A stretch of DNA of 64,000 bases, from the NCBI GenBank assembly GCA_942159475.1, contig OW804098.1:114393916-114457915 (forward strand), given 5' to 3'. This document shows positions 1-9,615 of this stretch, piece after piece. This DNA is from Sthenelais limicola. Taxonomy: Eukaryota; Annelida; Polychaeta; Phyllodocida; Sigalionidae. How positions within the stretch are numbered: position 1 is the first letter of the stretch; each line of letters starts with the position of its first letter. A program made the translations under genes and the position numbers. Below the pieces are notes generated by a model. That model was given only the letters and a program-made list of their open reading frames with translations, made no database searches and was not told the origin of the DNA.

Positions 1-360
1 AGAACTGATACTTTAAATCAATGCGATACCAAATAAACTCAGATATACCCCAAATTTATCATTTTTTTAGCAGAAATTACTAACTGGGTCAGATTTTCAG
101 AAAATGTACAATTGGCAGCTGTACACATTTAGTAAATTCTGCTAAATTAGACTGTAATTTGGCCAATACTAGGTAAATTCGAGTATATTCGGCATTGCAT
201 TGATTCTAGCAATCTGTTTGGTTAGGTTGAACTGTGTTTTGAACTTTATTTTCGTCTTAAATTTGAGTTTTTTGAGAGGATTGGTGAAGATGAATTGTAC
301 ATTTTCTGAAAATCTGACCCAACTATGTAGAGCTGCCAATTGTACATTTTCTGAAAATCC
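1..360 (-). mobile_element. MITE family MA, outer copy, cut by a second MA copy
   Basis: Bases 1-85 and 321-360 together form one MA element that starts before the window. Its interior (AACTGATACTTTAAATCAAT and following) runs to 85 and resumes at 321 with the usual right end, GCTGCCAATTGTACATTTTC. The break falls exactly at a 4-bp duplication, AACT, that flanks the nested copy at 86-320. Confidence 0.85.
86..320 (+). mobile_element. MITE family MA, full copy nested in another MA copy
   Basis: About 235 bp, starting GGGTCAGATTTTCAGAAAAT and ending with the inverted complement. The inverted repeats are about 28 bp. It is flanked by AACT on both sides (82-85, 321-324). Removing it restores the interior of the surrounding MA copy, which defines the target duplication as 4 bp. 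There is no coding capacity. I could not assign the superfamily. Confidence 0.9.
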
Positions 361-675
361 ATATGTGTGCGGGTTAGAGAGGTGGTGTAATAGAGACGAG
401 GCACACCTGCCGGTAACGTGAGACACAATCAATGGCACCCACTAGTAAACACACTTGAAAAGTCCAAAAGTAAGGTAATTTATGTGAGAACGGTTAGTAT
501 AAATCATGCCAATCACTCCCAGTATGTACTCTCTATAGAAGATGGTTTTTGTTGTTATTAGCAAATTCAGTCATAGTTAAAATTTCAGATCTTTTCTCTG
601 GTTGAGGGCGGAACTTTCACCATACAGAATTATCGCCACATCAAAGCGGATCTTATGCCTGTCTGTCAATAATGC
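361..675. other. No gene seen
   Basis: AT-rich unique-looking sequence between MA and the 53-bp minisatellite. I see no exon, RNA gene or repeat here. Confidence 0.5.
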
Positions 676-1205
676 GGGTAATATGGAACACCATAGGCTA
701 CAGTATTGGTTCTCATACCACATACAGTGGGTAATATGGAACACCATAGGCTACAGTATTGGTTCTCATACCACATACAGTGGGTAATATGGAACACCAT
801 AGGCTACAGCATTGGTGCTCATACCACATACAGTGGGTAATATGGAACACCATAGGCTACAGCATTGGTGCTCATACCGCATACAGTGGGTAATATGGAA
901 CACCATAGGCTACAGCATTGGTGTTCATACCACATACAGTGGGTAATATGGAACACCATAGGCTACAGCATTGGTGCTCATACCACATACAGTGGGCAAT
1001 ATGGAACACCATAGGCTACAGCATTGGTGTTCATACCACATACAGTGGGTAATATGGAACACCATAGGCTACAGTATTGGTACTCATATCACATACAGCG
1101 GGTAATATGGAACACCATAGGCTACAGTATTGGTACTCATATCACATACAGTGGGTAATATGGAACACCATAAGCTACAGCTACAGCTCATACCACATAC
1201 AGCAT
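676..1205. repeat. 53-bp minisatellite, about 10 units
   Basis: Units start GGGTAATATGGAACACCATA at 676, 729, 782, 835, 888, 941, 994, 1047, 1100 and 1153, exactly 53 bp apart. They differ by a few substitutions (TATTGGTT / CATTGGTG) and the last unit decays. Related single monomers lie at 19188-19240 and 19394-19430, so the monomer is also dispersed. Confidence 0.95.
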
Positions 1206-1525
1206 GAGAGTCATGGTTCCATAATATTCTCACTATTTTCTTGCCATAAAAGTATAATAAACACAAAATTACCCTAGGGCGATCTCCCTAGTTCCATATT
1301 ACATGCAGGCTACACCACTTAACTTCATACATTGTGAACGGTTGTCTTATTTTAACTTATCCATTTTTTACCTGGCGTGATGCTGCACCAGATGGGATAT
1401 ATTGACCTGGTACAGAGGTGTGAGGTGTAGTGAGATAGGGTAATAGATAGTGGTGCAATATGAGCCCAACCCATATACACCATGGACAGGTACTTGAATC
1501 TTAGCCTTAAATCACCCATGGATCA

Positions 1526-1690
1526 GGGCGTCAGAAAATGTACAACCGGCAGCTCTAAATATTTAGTAAATTTGGATAAATTAGACTGAAATGTGATAAA
1601 TACTAGGTAAATCTGAGTATAGTTGGTATTGTATTGATTCAATACATCAGCTCAATTATGTTGAACAGTATTTTGAACCTCATTTTTTAA
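1526..1690 (+). mobile_element. MITE family MA, 3'-truncated copy
   Basis: Left terminal repeat is degenerate (GGGCGTCAGAAAATGTACAA), followed by the MA interior up to the CAGTATTTTGAACCTCATTT segment. The right terminus is missing. Confidence 0.75.
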
Positions 1691-2057
1691 CTAGTTATTT
1701 TTCCTCTGGAGATATTTCTGTCAGGTTTAAGGAAGAGTTGTTTAAATTAAATTGAATAGAGAAAACAATAAACTATAATAAATTTGAAATTCATAATTAA
1801 AATTAAGAGTTTCGTGCTTGAGACATATGCCACATTCCATAACCCTGATCTAACCCTACGTGCTGTATATAAGCCGTAACGTGAGCCGTAAACGTGGCCG
1901 TAAGAGTGGGCTAACGGTTACTAACAGCTGCCAAGGGCTGCTTACTATTGTCAACTATAAATATTTTATAGTGAAATATTTACTCTAATGGTGCTTGACA
2001 TAACTTCTTGTACCATTAGGACCAGGATATAGGCTGGGCTATAGTAAAGCCGTAAAT
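1691..2057. other. No gene seen
   Basis: AT-rich sequence with a small cluster of GCCGTAA words (about 1870-1910 and 2050). No coding signal. Confidence 0.45.
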
Positions 2058-2292
2058 GGGTCAGATTTTTAGAAAATGTACAATTGGGAGCTCTACACTT
2101 TTAGTAAATTCTGCTAAATTACGCTGCAACTTGGTCACTACTAGGTAAATTCGAGTATATTCGGCATTGTATTGATTCTAGCAATCTGTTTGGTTAGGTT
2201 GGACTGTATTTTCAACTTTATTTTCGTCTGAAATGTGGGTTATTTGAGAAGTTTGGTGAAGGTCAATTGTACATTTTCTGACAATCTGACCC
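2058..2292 (+). mobile_element. MITE family MA, full copy
   Basis: Both terminal repeats present (TGACAATCTGACCC at the right). Flanked by AAAT at 2054-2057 and 2293-2296. Confidence 0.9.
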
Positions 2293-2321
2293 AAATGTGT
2301 ATGTGTGTCTGTGTGTGGGGG

Positions 2322-2644
2322 GCGGGGGGGGGGGGGGAGTGGGAACATTCCTAGCATTATTAATTGTGAATGTGGAGTGGTAAGTGGTGAGAGGTGGGGG
2401 AGAGATAGAGGAAGAAAGACAGATGGAGAGAGTGACAGACATAGAGGGGAGAGAGGTAGGACTAGGAGAGAGAGAGAGGGAGGGCAAGGGAGAGAGAGTG
2501 GGGGCAGGGACTGAGAGAAAGGGTAGCGTGCTAGGAGAGGGAGAGGAGACAGATATAGAGGGGAGAGGGAGAGAACGGGGAGGAGGCAGGGGGAGAGAGG
2601 GGGGAGGAGGAGGGAGAAAGGGGAGGAGGCAGAGGGAGAGAGTG
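2322..2644. repeat. G-run followed by GA-rich polypurine tract
   Basis: A short G homopolymer, then imperfect (GA)n/(GGA)n on the + strand. Open frames here in all six phases are low-complexity artefacts. Confidence 0.9.
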
Positions 2645-2736
2645 AGTGAGTGAGTGAGTGAGATTGGTTGCTTTACGCCCTTATCAACACATTTAAGAGT
2701 GTTTTATCAAAGGGCGGGAGAGCTGAGAGGGAGAGA
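2645..2736 (-). mobile_element. Retroposon R1, inverted copy inside a GA tract
   Basis: (GTGA)n followed by GATTGGTTGCTTTACGCCCT and TATCAACACATTTAAG. This is the reverse complement of the R1 3' end seen intact at 28291-28500. No clear target duplication in the purine-rich surroundings. Confidence 0.75.
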
Positions 2737-2925
2737 AAAAGAAAAAGAGATAGAGAAGATGGGAGAGAGAGACAGAGAAAAGAGGGAGAGAGGGGGAGGA
2801 GGGAGGGAGAGAGGGGAGGAGGCAGAGGGAGAGAGGGGAGGAGGCAGAGGGAGAGAGGGGAGGAGGCAGAGGGAGAGAGGGGAGGAGGGAGAAAGATAGA
2901 GAAAGAGGACAGAGAGAGAGGCGGG
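2737..2925. repeat. GA-rich polypurine tract
   Basis: Includes 18-21-bp subrepeats built on GAGGAGGCAGAGGGAGAGAG. Non-coding low complexity. Confidence 0.9.
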
Positions 2926-3087
2926 AGTAATGAAAATGAATGTGGGAGAAAGTGTCACCGGTATGTGCCCCTCATGTGGACCAACAGCTGATGTACCGAG
3001 GTTCATGGTTTGTTGTCATTCTTTACCAGCTTATAGCTCTGTTTATGTACATCCACTCTCTCTCAGTCATCTATTACTCTACTGATG

Positions 3088-3591
3088 TAGGGGAGAGACA
3101 GGGGAGAGAGTATAGAGAGAGGGAGTGGGGGGAGTTAGAAAGAGAAGGGGGAGAAGGGGAGAGAGAGAGCAGATAGAGAGAGAGGAAGAGAATTCGAAAG
3201 GGAAGGGGCGAGAGAGGGAGAGACAGAGAGGAGAGGGAGACGGAGAGACAGAGAAGGGGCGAGAAGAGAGAGCAGATAGAGAGAGAGAGGGAGAGACAGA
3301 GAGGAGAGGGAGAGACAGAGAAAGAGAGACAGAGAGGAGAGAGAGAGACAGAGACAGGAGAAGGAGAGAGAGAGAGAGAGGAGAGGGAGAGACAGAGACA
3401 GGAGAAGGAGAGAGAGAAAGAGAGAGGGAGAGACAGAGGACAGGAGAAGGAGAGAGAGAGAGAGAGAGGGGAGGGAGAGACAGAGACAGGAGAAGGAGAG
3501 AGAGAGAGAGAGGGGGGAGGGAGAGACAGAGACAGGAGAAGGAGAGAGAGAGAGAGAGAGAGAGGAAAGGGAGAGACAGAGACAGGAGAAG

Positions 3592-3627
<36 letters not shown>

Positions 3628-3640
3628 GGGAGGAGGGAGA
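3088..3640. repeat. (GA)n / GAGACAGA tandem tract
   Basis: About 550 bp of almost pure purine on the + strand, with higher-order units of roughly 55 bp that contain GAGACAGAGACAGGAGAAGG. Confidence 0.95.
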
Positions 3641-4205
3641 GCAAACCTACATTATGGCAAGATCCAACAAACGAATGTAGATCAAGTATGGGAATTAAAT
3701 ATGTGCATTTTCCCTTACTTTCATCTTGATTTTCATTTGGGGAATAACTTTACCATTCTCTGAATTAGAGAAACACTAGATTTTAAATGGGATCTTACGG
3801 TTTCTGCTTTGACCCTTACACACATGATTCCCTATCTCAAATCTCAAATCTGAACCTATAGGTTCAGATTTGAGATTTGATAAATGAATTTCAGCGAAAA
3901 AGTGAACATTGACGATTTAACTCAAATGGGACCAAATGGTTAAAATTGAGTCAATATTTATAGCAATTCCAAAAGCTAACAAAAGCCCCTTCACAGGTCA
4001 CTATTATAGCCAGGCTGTGGCCAATATGTTGACGGTGAAGTGAAGGGGGGATGGCGGGGGCACGGGTGGGGATAAAGACCCGACAGGTTTTAATGAAACA
4101 AGCATATAGTAAATGTAGCCTTATCATACACCTTTGTCTCCTATTTGAACCATCAAATATAGTTAAAGCTATGACTTATCACAAGCATCCCACCACATCT
4201 TATTA
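3641..4205. other. No gene; contains a perfect 44-bp palindrome
   Basis: Unique-looking AT-rich sequence. The only structure I see is the palindrome at 3837-3880 (listed separately) and a short G-rich run near 4045-4075. Confidence 0.5.
3837..3880. repeat. Perfect 44-bp palindrome, no spacer
   Basis: Centre at 3858/3859 (CCTA/TAGG). All 22 base pairs of the arms match; arm sequence begins TCAAATCTCAAATCTGAACC. Such spacer-free palindromes are unstable in cloned DNA and may extrude as a cruciform. Confidence 0.95.
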
Positions 4206-4219
4206 TCAATTAATTATCA

Positions 4220-4515
4220 GGGAATGAGGGTTGGGAGAGAGAGAGAAAGATAAGAGAGAGGGGGGGTGGGGGATGGGGGAGAGAAGAGAAAGAAAGAAAG
4301 AAAGAGAGTGAGCGAGAGGAGACGAAACATAAAGAGAGGGTAAGGAGAGGGAGCGAGAGAGGACGAAAGATGGAGAGGCAGAAAGAGAAAGAGAGAAGGA
4401 GAGACAGAAAGAGAAGAGCAGAGAAGAGAAGAGGGAGGACAGAGAGGGGGGATAGGAGAAGACAGAACGAGAAGGAGACAGAGGGAGATAGATATGAGAG
4501 AGGAGAGAGAGAGAG
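4220..4515. repeat. GA-rich polypurine tract
   Basis: Imperfect (GA)n with GAAA and GGGA runs. It abuts an MA copy at 4529. Confidence 0.9.
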
Positions 4516-4528
4516 ACATTTAGTATAA

Positions 4529-4763
4529 GGGTCAGATTTTCAGAAAATGTACAATTCGCCTTCACCAATCCTCTCAAATAACCCATATTTAAGACAGAAA
4601 TGAGCTTCAAAATGCAGTTTAACATAACAGAACTGATACTTTAAATCAATGCGATACCAAATATACTCAAATATACCCAGTATTCTTCATTTTTCAGCCT
4701 AATTTAGGAGAATTTCATGAAAGTGTAGATCTGAAAATTGTACATTTTATGAAAATCTGACCC
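4529..4763 (-). mobile_element. MITE family MA, full copy
   Basis: Inverted orientation. Both termini present; flanked by ATAA at 4525-4528 and 4764-4767. Confidence 0.9.
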
Positions 4764-4956
4764 ATAAGGCAGGTCATAGCTGCCCCCCTGCACCCCCTCC
4801 CTCCTCCTGAGAGACCCTACCCCCCCCCCCCCCCACCCCGTACATAGAATGGCGGAGGTATAGACAGAAGTCCAAATATTTGTGATCAATGTGACAGAGC
4901 CGACTCATCCTCTATACAGATGTAGAACGGCGGCTACTTGTCAATGGGAATCATAC

Positions 4957-5412
4957 TTAACTAGCTCTCCTTCCTCTCCAACTAGCTCTCCTTCCCCTCT
5001 CCAACTAGCTCTCCTTCCCTCTCCAACTAGCTCTCCTTCCCTCTCCAACTAGCTCTCCTTCCTCTCCAACTAGCTCTCCTTCCCACTCCAACTAGCTCTC
5101 CTTCCTCTCCTTCCCACTCCAACTAGCTCTCCTTCCTCTCCTTCCCACTCCAACTAGCTCTCCTTCCTCTCCTTCCCCTCTCCAACTAGCTCTCCTTCCC
5201 TCTCCAACTAGCTCTCCTTCCCACTCCAACTAGCTCTCCTTCCCTCTCCTTCCTCTCCAACTAGCTCTCCTTCCCTCTCCAACTAGCTCTCCTTCCCACT
5301 CCAACTAGCTCTCCTCCTCTCCAACCCACTCCAACTAGCTCTCCTTCCTCTCCAACTAGCTCTCCTTCCCACTCCAACTAGCTCTCCTTCCTCTCCAACT
5401 AGCTCTCCTTGC
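4957..5412. repeat. CT-rich minisatellite, ~22-bp unit, about 20 copies
   Basis: Unit AACTAGCTCTCCTTCC followed by CTCTCC or CACTCC. Some units are shortened or doubled. Confidence 0.95.
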
Positions 5413-5473
5413 CTCTCTTCACCCTCTCCTACCCACTCTTCACCTGCCCCTACACCACCTGCAGCAGGTCTAT

Positions 5474-5530
5474 ATGGGGAAATTGCCTCACGATGTACAA
5501 ATTCGTCTTCACTATTCCATATCTCTCTAT
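5474..5530 (-). mobile_element. MITE family MA, diverged left end cut by an assembly gap
   Basis: GGGGAAATTGCCTCACGATG followed by TACAAATTCGTCTTCACTAT matches the MA variant terminus GGGTGAAATCGCCAGAAAAT. It runs into the N gap. Confidence 0.55.
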
Positions 5531-5730
5531 NNNNNNNNNNNNNNNNNNNNNNNNNNNNNNNNNNNNNNNNNNNNNNNNNNNNNNNNNNNNNNNNNNNNNN
5601 NNNNNNNNNNNNNNNNNNNNNNNNNNNNNNNNNNNNNNNNNNNNNNNNNNNNNNNNNNNNNNNNNNNNNNNNNNNNNNNNNNNNNNNNNNNNNNNNNNNN
5701 NNNNNNNNNNNNNNNNNNNNNNNNNNNNNN
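5531..5730. other. Assembly gap, 200 N
   Basis: Exactly 200 undetermined bases, probably a fixed-size placeholder. Confidence 0.99.
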
Positions 5731-5967
5731 AGGGGAGCTGTCCCCCAAATCTGAGTTCCTCCATCCTATCCCAGCTGTTGTTTTCATGAGGAGGTGACAG
5801 ATTTCGAGAGGTTTAATGGAATTCCGTCTTCCACCCATCCCCATCAAAGAAATGTCCCCGCAACGTGGGTATCATGTTACCAACTATAATGACTTTTAGA
5901 TGGGTTGAAAAAGAATGGAACAAAAAGTGGAAAAGTGCAGTTACCAAGTGCTGGGCTGTTCAGCCTA

Positions 5968-6313
5968 TAGGGGATTTGTATGTATCACTGCGCATGTCTA
6001 CTGCAGTGCATGCTGGGATGGATTCTGTTGAAATCTGACATACAAATGTTCGGCTACATTTTTATCGAAAATTGCAAGAATGTTTTCACCAATATCAGAG
6101 CTTGTATGAATGATCTATGAAAACCAAATGCATAATGGGAAATATGGGGACTTGTGTTATGGAAACATGTATAACACATGGATATTGATATTAGAGCATT
6201 AATAGATATTCCATGATGAACATGACATATTTTCTATAGATTTTAAACTGTACTATTAGTCCCATAATTCCATGGAAATAAAGATTTGAAATGGCGGCTA
6301 TGCAAACCCCCTA
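5968..6313 (+). mobile_element. MITE family MC, full copy
   Basis: 346 bp with imperfect termini TAGGGGATTTGTATG and TATGCAAACCCCCTA. Interior contains GCAGTGCATGCTGGGATGGA and AAATGGCGGCTATGC. Same length as the copy at 33102-33447. Confidence 0.85.
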
Positions 6314-6640
6314 TTGGACTGTATCTCAGAAGCCGCTCCTCCCATCTTTTATTCACACCCATGCCACCTATATATCAGCTCTTCTATTGTATCACCCAGT
6401 GGTACTTATATCTTATACATACCACATGTATTATAGATAATGTGCCTAATACCGTACACCAGTATATAGCTAATATCTGTTAACTCAGCTTAGACAAAGC
6501 TATTTATCCTTTATCTGAACCAATGAATTAATTAGTAGACAGCCATGCATTCTACTGGCACTACTGGAACATATCCACATGGGGGTATAGCCACTATAGG
6601 CAGAAATATTAATCTCAACCTAGGGTGGGGCGGAAAGATG
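6314..6640. other. No gene seen
   Basis: Unique-looking sequence without recognisable exon or repeat. Confidence 0.4.
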
Positions 6641-6649
6641 TAAATCTCT

Positions 6650-6835
6650 ACCACAATATTTTCTTTATTTTTTTTTTGTAATTCAATTATTTTGATAATT
6701 AAAATAATTGTTAAATTTTTATTTCTACAGGATGATAGTGTTACAGACACCTGTAAAGTCTACCTAATTTCTCTCTCTTACAATTATCATTGTAATTGAA
6801 TTATTGTAATAATTAAAATAGTTATGTAGTGAACT
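6650..6835 (+). repeat. Diverged copy of the acceptor side of the TTC28-like exon
   Basis: A T-rich tract ending TTATTTCTACAG/GATGATAGTG resembles the real acceptor and exon start at 7843 (GTGCAGGATGAGAGTG). It is followed by the same AT-rich TTGTAATTGAATTATTGTAA segment that precedes the true acceptor. Not open as a continuing exon. Confidence 0.55.
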
Positions 6836-7234
6836 TCCACGACTAGAGGTGATTCTACAGTATGTTGTGACACTAGCTATTTGGCGCAATAACCGTCGTG
6901 CTATTCACTGTAACACCCAGGTTTGGTCACGATCTTCTCAACTAAGCTAAAGTAATACCAGACAATGTACTCTGTTTCTAGAGCGTTATTCCCCTCTCAG
7001 TACTTCTGACTTGGGTGCAATAGTCAGACAACGGACGGACTTATGTACAGCATAGTCACTATTCAGTTCTGTTCCAGAAAGTGGTGTTGGTACACCATAC
7101 ATTCAGTAACTGGTACAAAGTATATAGCTGAAGTAATACAAGTGATATGATGTACAATAACAGTTGAGAGTACAATACAAATTCTGTTGTAGAGAATAGG
7201 TTAATTAGGAACCTGTACATAGGGTTAAGCATGA

Positions 7235-7470
7235 GGGTAAAATCGTCAGAAAATGTACAATTCATCTTCACCAACCCTCTCAAATAACCCGAATTTAAGA
7301 CACAAATCAGTTTCAAATTCTCTTCAACATATAACCAAACAGATTGTTTGAATCAAGGCAATATGAAATATCTTCAGATATACCCAGTATTGACCATTTT
7401 CCAGTGTAATTTGGCGGAATTTACTAAATGAGTAGATATGCGAATTGTACATTTTCTGACGATCTGACCC
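7235..7470 (-). mobile_element. MITE family MA, full copy (GGGTAAAATCGTCAG subtype)
   Basis: Left terminus varies from the main type, right terminus ends TTTCTGACGATCTGACCC. Flanks ATGA / ATAA, an imperfect 4-bp duplication. Confidence 0.85.
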
Positions 7471-7609
7471 ATAAGTATTTGATGACAGTAAGATCCAAAC
7501 AGCTTCAAAAGGTGGTTGAGCGCGCATTGCTCACATCTTGCCCTTGAAGGCCGACCCATGCTACATCACGGTAAAATAATAACAAGTCTCCTCATCCACT
7601 ACAGTTATA

Positions 7610-7842
7610 TATTATTTATTACCACAGGTCCAGGGAGAGAGCTGTAAAGCTGGACCTCAATCATTTATTTACAATGTTAATTGTAATTAAATTATTTTAA
7701 CAATTTAAAATAATTATTTACTATTTTATTACCACAGGTCCAGGATGAGAGCTGTCAAGCTGGAGCTCAATCATTTATTTACCATATTAATTGTAATTAA
7801 ATTATATTTTAATAATTTAAAATTTATTGTTTATTCCCGCAG
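7610..7842 (+). repeat. Two tandem duplicates of the intron-exon border upstream of the TTC28-like exon
   Basis: Two units of about 106-110 bp precede the real acceptor. Each contains TTACCACAG/GTCCAGG.., the words GAGAGCTGT.AAGCTGGA and CTCAATCATTTATTTAC, then the AT-rich intron end. Each carries a usable-looking 3' splice site (ending 7627 and 7737), but the exon-like part quickly runs into AT-rich sequence. The functional acceptor is the third, at 7841-7842. Confidence 0.8.
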
Positions 7843-8112
7843 GTGCAGGATGAGAGTGAGGCGGAGAGCTGTGCATCTGCCACCAGCTCCAACCCCAACT
7901 ACTTCCTGGAGAAGGTGCGCCAGACTAACGAGGCCATCCACTCCGGAGACTTCGCTAAGGCTGTCAGTCTCTACACAGAGGCTATTGACCTTGACCCTGG
8001 CAACCACATCCTCTATAGCAACCGCTCTGCCGCGTACACCAAGCTGGCGCAACATGACAACGCCCTGGAGGACGCTAAGAAGGCTAGAGAGCTTAACCCT
8101 ACTTGGTCTAAG
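7843..8112 (+). CDS. Exon of a TTC28-like TPR protein (partial gene)
   Basis: A 270-bp phase 0-0 exon of 90 codons between TTATTCCCGCAG and the donor GTAAGA. It encodes a tetratricopeptide unit: ..YFLEKVRQTNEAIHSGDF.., ..AVSLYTEAIDLDPGNHILYS.., NRSAAYTKL.., ending KARELNPTWSK. This matches the first TPR repeats of TTC28-like proteins (VRQ-NEA, LYSNRSAAY and NP-W-K positions), which are long TPR-CHAT proteins linked to cytokinesis in vertebrates and expanded in some invertebrates. Known members continue after NPKWPK with AYFRQG; I found no such exon downstream. The gene may continue past the window, with the rest as one giant intron, or this may be an orphan exon. Both borders of this exon are tandemly duplicated. 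Family call firm for the TPR fold, moderate for TTC28. Confidence 0.82.
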
Positions 8113-8340
8113 GTAAGAAAGGGTTATATTCATAATAATAAGGCTAGAGAGCTTAACCCTACTTAGTCTAAGGTAGGAAAGGGTTATATATCATAATAAT
8201 AAGGCTAGAGAGCTTAACCCTACTTGGTCTAAGGTAGGAAAGAGTTATATATCATAATAATAAGGCTAGAGAGCTTAACCCTACTTGGTCTAAGGTAGGA
8301 AAGAGTTATATATCATAATAATAAGGCTAGAGAGTTTAAC
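8080..8340 (+). repeat. 60-bp exon-donor minisatellite, left part (about 4.5 units)
   Basis: Units begin AAGGCTAGAGAGCTTAACCC at 8080, 8140, 8201, 8262 and 8323. Each contains the last 33 bases of the TPR exon (KARELNPTWSK), the 5' splice site (GTAAGA or GTAGGA) and about 25 bases of intron. The first unit is the real exon end. The last is interrupted at TTTAAC by the transposon. Confidence 0.95.
8335..8340. repeat. Left 6-bp target-site duplication TTTAAC
   Basis: Matches TTTAAC at 17317-17322, immediately outside the other terminal inverted repeat. Rejoining the flanks restores one 60-bp unit. Confidence 0.93.
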
Positions 8341-8383
8341 TATGGAACGCCATTGGGTCATTTATTCAGTATTTTTTGATATC
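8341..8383 (+). repeat. Left terminal inverted repeat of the IS3EU-like transposon
   Basis: TATGGAACGCCATTGGGTCA, then TTTATTCAGTATTTTTTGATATC. Matches the complement of 17274-17316 at 42 of 43 positions. Confidence 0.95.
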
Positions 8384-9216
8384 TGAAAATGGATCAACTC
8401 ATTTATTGATATCAATAAATGCTTTTTTGATATCAATAAATGCAATTCTTGATATCTGAAAATCAATTCTTGATATCTGAAAATCAATTCTTGATATCTG
8501 AAAATCAATTCTTGATATCAATAAATGCATTTTTGATATCAAGAAATACTGCCATTATTGATATCAAAAATTGAATTCTTGATATCAATAAAAGGATTTA
8601 TGGATATCAAGAATTGCATTTATTGATATCAAAAAAGCATATCTTGATATCAATAATTCAATTTCAGAATACAACTAAGCTCTCAACTTAATCAGAAATG
8701 ACTTTTGGATATCAAAAAATGCCTTTTTGGATATCAAGAATTGCATTATAGATATCCGAAAAGGCATTTTTAGATATCCGAAATGCAATTCTTGATATCT
8801 AAAAGTCCATTTATTGATATCCAAAAAGGCATTTTTTGATATCAAGAAATCTATGCAAATTAGGTGAGTTGAGTGACACAACATTCATTTGCATTGAATT
8901 TCAGATATCTAAAAGTCTCTGAAAATGATTTATTGATATCTGAAAATCATTTTCAGATATCTGAAAATCATTTTCAGATATCCGAAAATCATTTTCAGAT
9001 ATCAATAAATCATTTTCAGATATCAAGAAATCATTTTTGGATATCAATAAATCATTTTCAGATATCAAGAAATCATTTTCAGATATCTGAAAATCATTTT
9101 TAGATATCAAGAAATCATTTTCAGATATCAAGAAATCATTTTCAGATATCAAGAAATCATTTTCAGATATCTGAAAATCATTTTTTGATATCAAGAAATC
9201 TATGCAAATTAGGTGA
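8376..9216. repeat. Left subterminal GATATC array
   Basis: Dozens of GATATC palindromes separated by A/T-rich spacers such as TGAAAATCATTTTCA and AATAAATCATTTTCA. Between about 8936 and 9200 the spacing is mostly 21 bp, two helical turns. The array is bounded by two copies of AAATCTATGCAAATTAGGTG (8848 and 9198 areas). Likely transposase-binding repeats; function inferred from position. Confidence 0.85.
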
Positions 9217-9422
9217 GTTGAGTGACAGCCCTTAAATTTTGTGAAAATACGTTAGAGGGCAGCACTGTTTGACTTCATTTCAGCTGGATGCATTTTTTAC
9301 CCTTTTCCATCCATCTACTTCCTGTTCCTGCCTTTTGAAGTGGAGTGGAGAGAAAGCAGGTTAGTACTGATGTTTTATTCAATATCCGTTCAAGAAGATA
9401 ATTATAAATTGATCAAATACAT

Positions 9423-9450
9423 GGGTCAGGTCGCCTAGAAATGTACAATT
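9423..9450 (+). mobile_element. MITE family MA terminus-like fragment
   Basis: GGGTCAGGTCGCCTAGAAAT followed by GTACAATT only; the rest of MA is absent. Probably a residual end; low confidence. Confidence 0.4.
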
Positions 9451-9507
9451 GCTTCTGATTTCCATGATTCCTGACTTTGAGGTTATATTACACACAAAAT
9501 ACTAAAC

Positions 9508-9602
9508 ATGATCATGAACTGCTTCCCTCTCAGCTCTCCTGCCCTTGATATGACCATATTAAATGTGTTGATAAGGGCATAAAGCATCCAATTCACTCAT
9601 TC
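9508..9602 (+). mobile_element. Retroposon R1, 5'-truncated copy inside the transposon
   Basis: Contains CTGCTTCCCTCTCAGCTCTC and GTGTTGATAAGGGCATAAAG, with a degenerate CACTCATT tail. Flanked by a 13-bp direct repeat CAAAATACTAAAC (9495-9507 and 9603-9615), the mark of target-primed reverse transcription. Confidence 0.85.
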
Positions 9603-9615
9603 CAAAATACTAAAC

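Noticed and set aside
676..1205. CRISPR-like array
   Set aside because: The 53-bp units are directly adjacent with no unique spacers, and the genome is eukaryotic; it is a minisatellite. The same applies to the 60-, 105- and 23-bp arrays.
5409..5847. Open frames of 104-126 codons around 5531-5730
   Set aside because: Most of the length is N; no real coding evidence.
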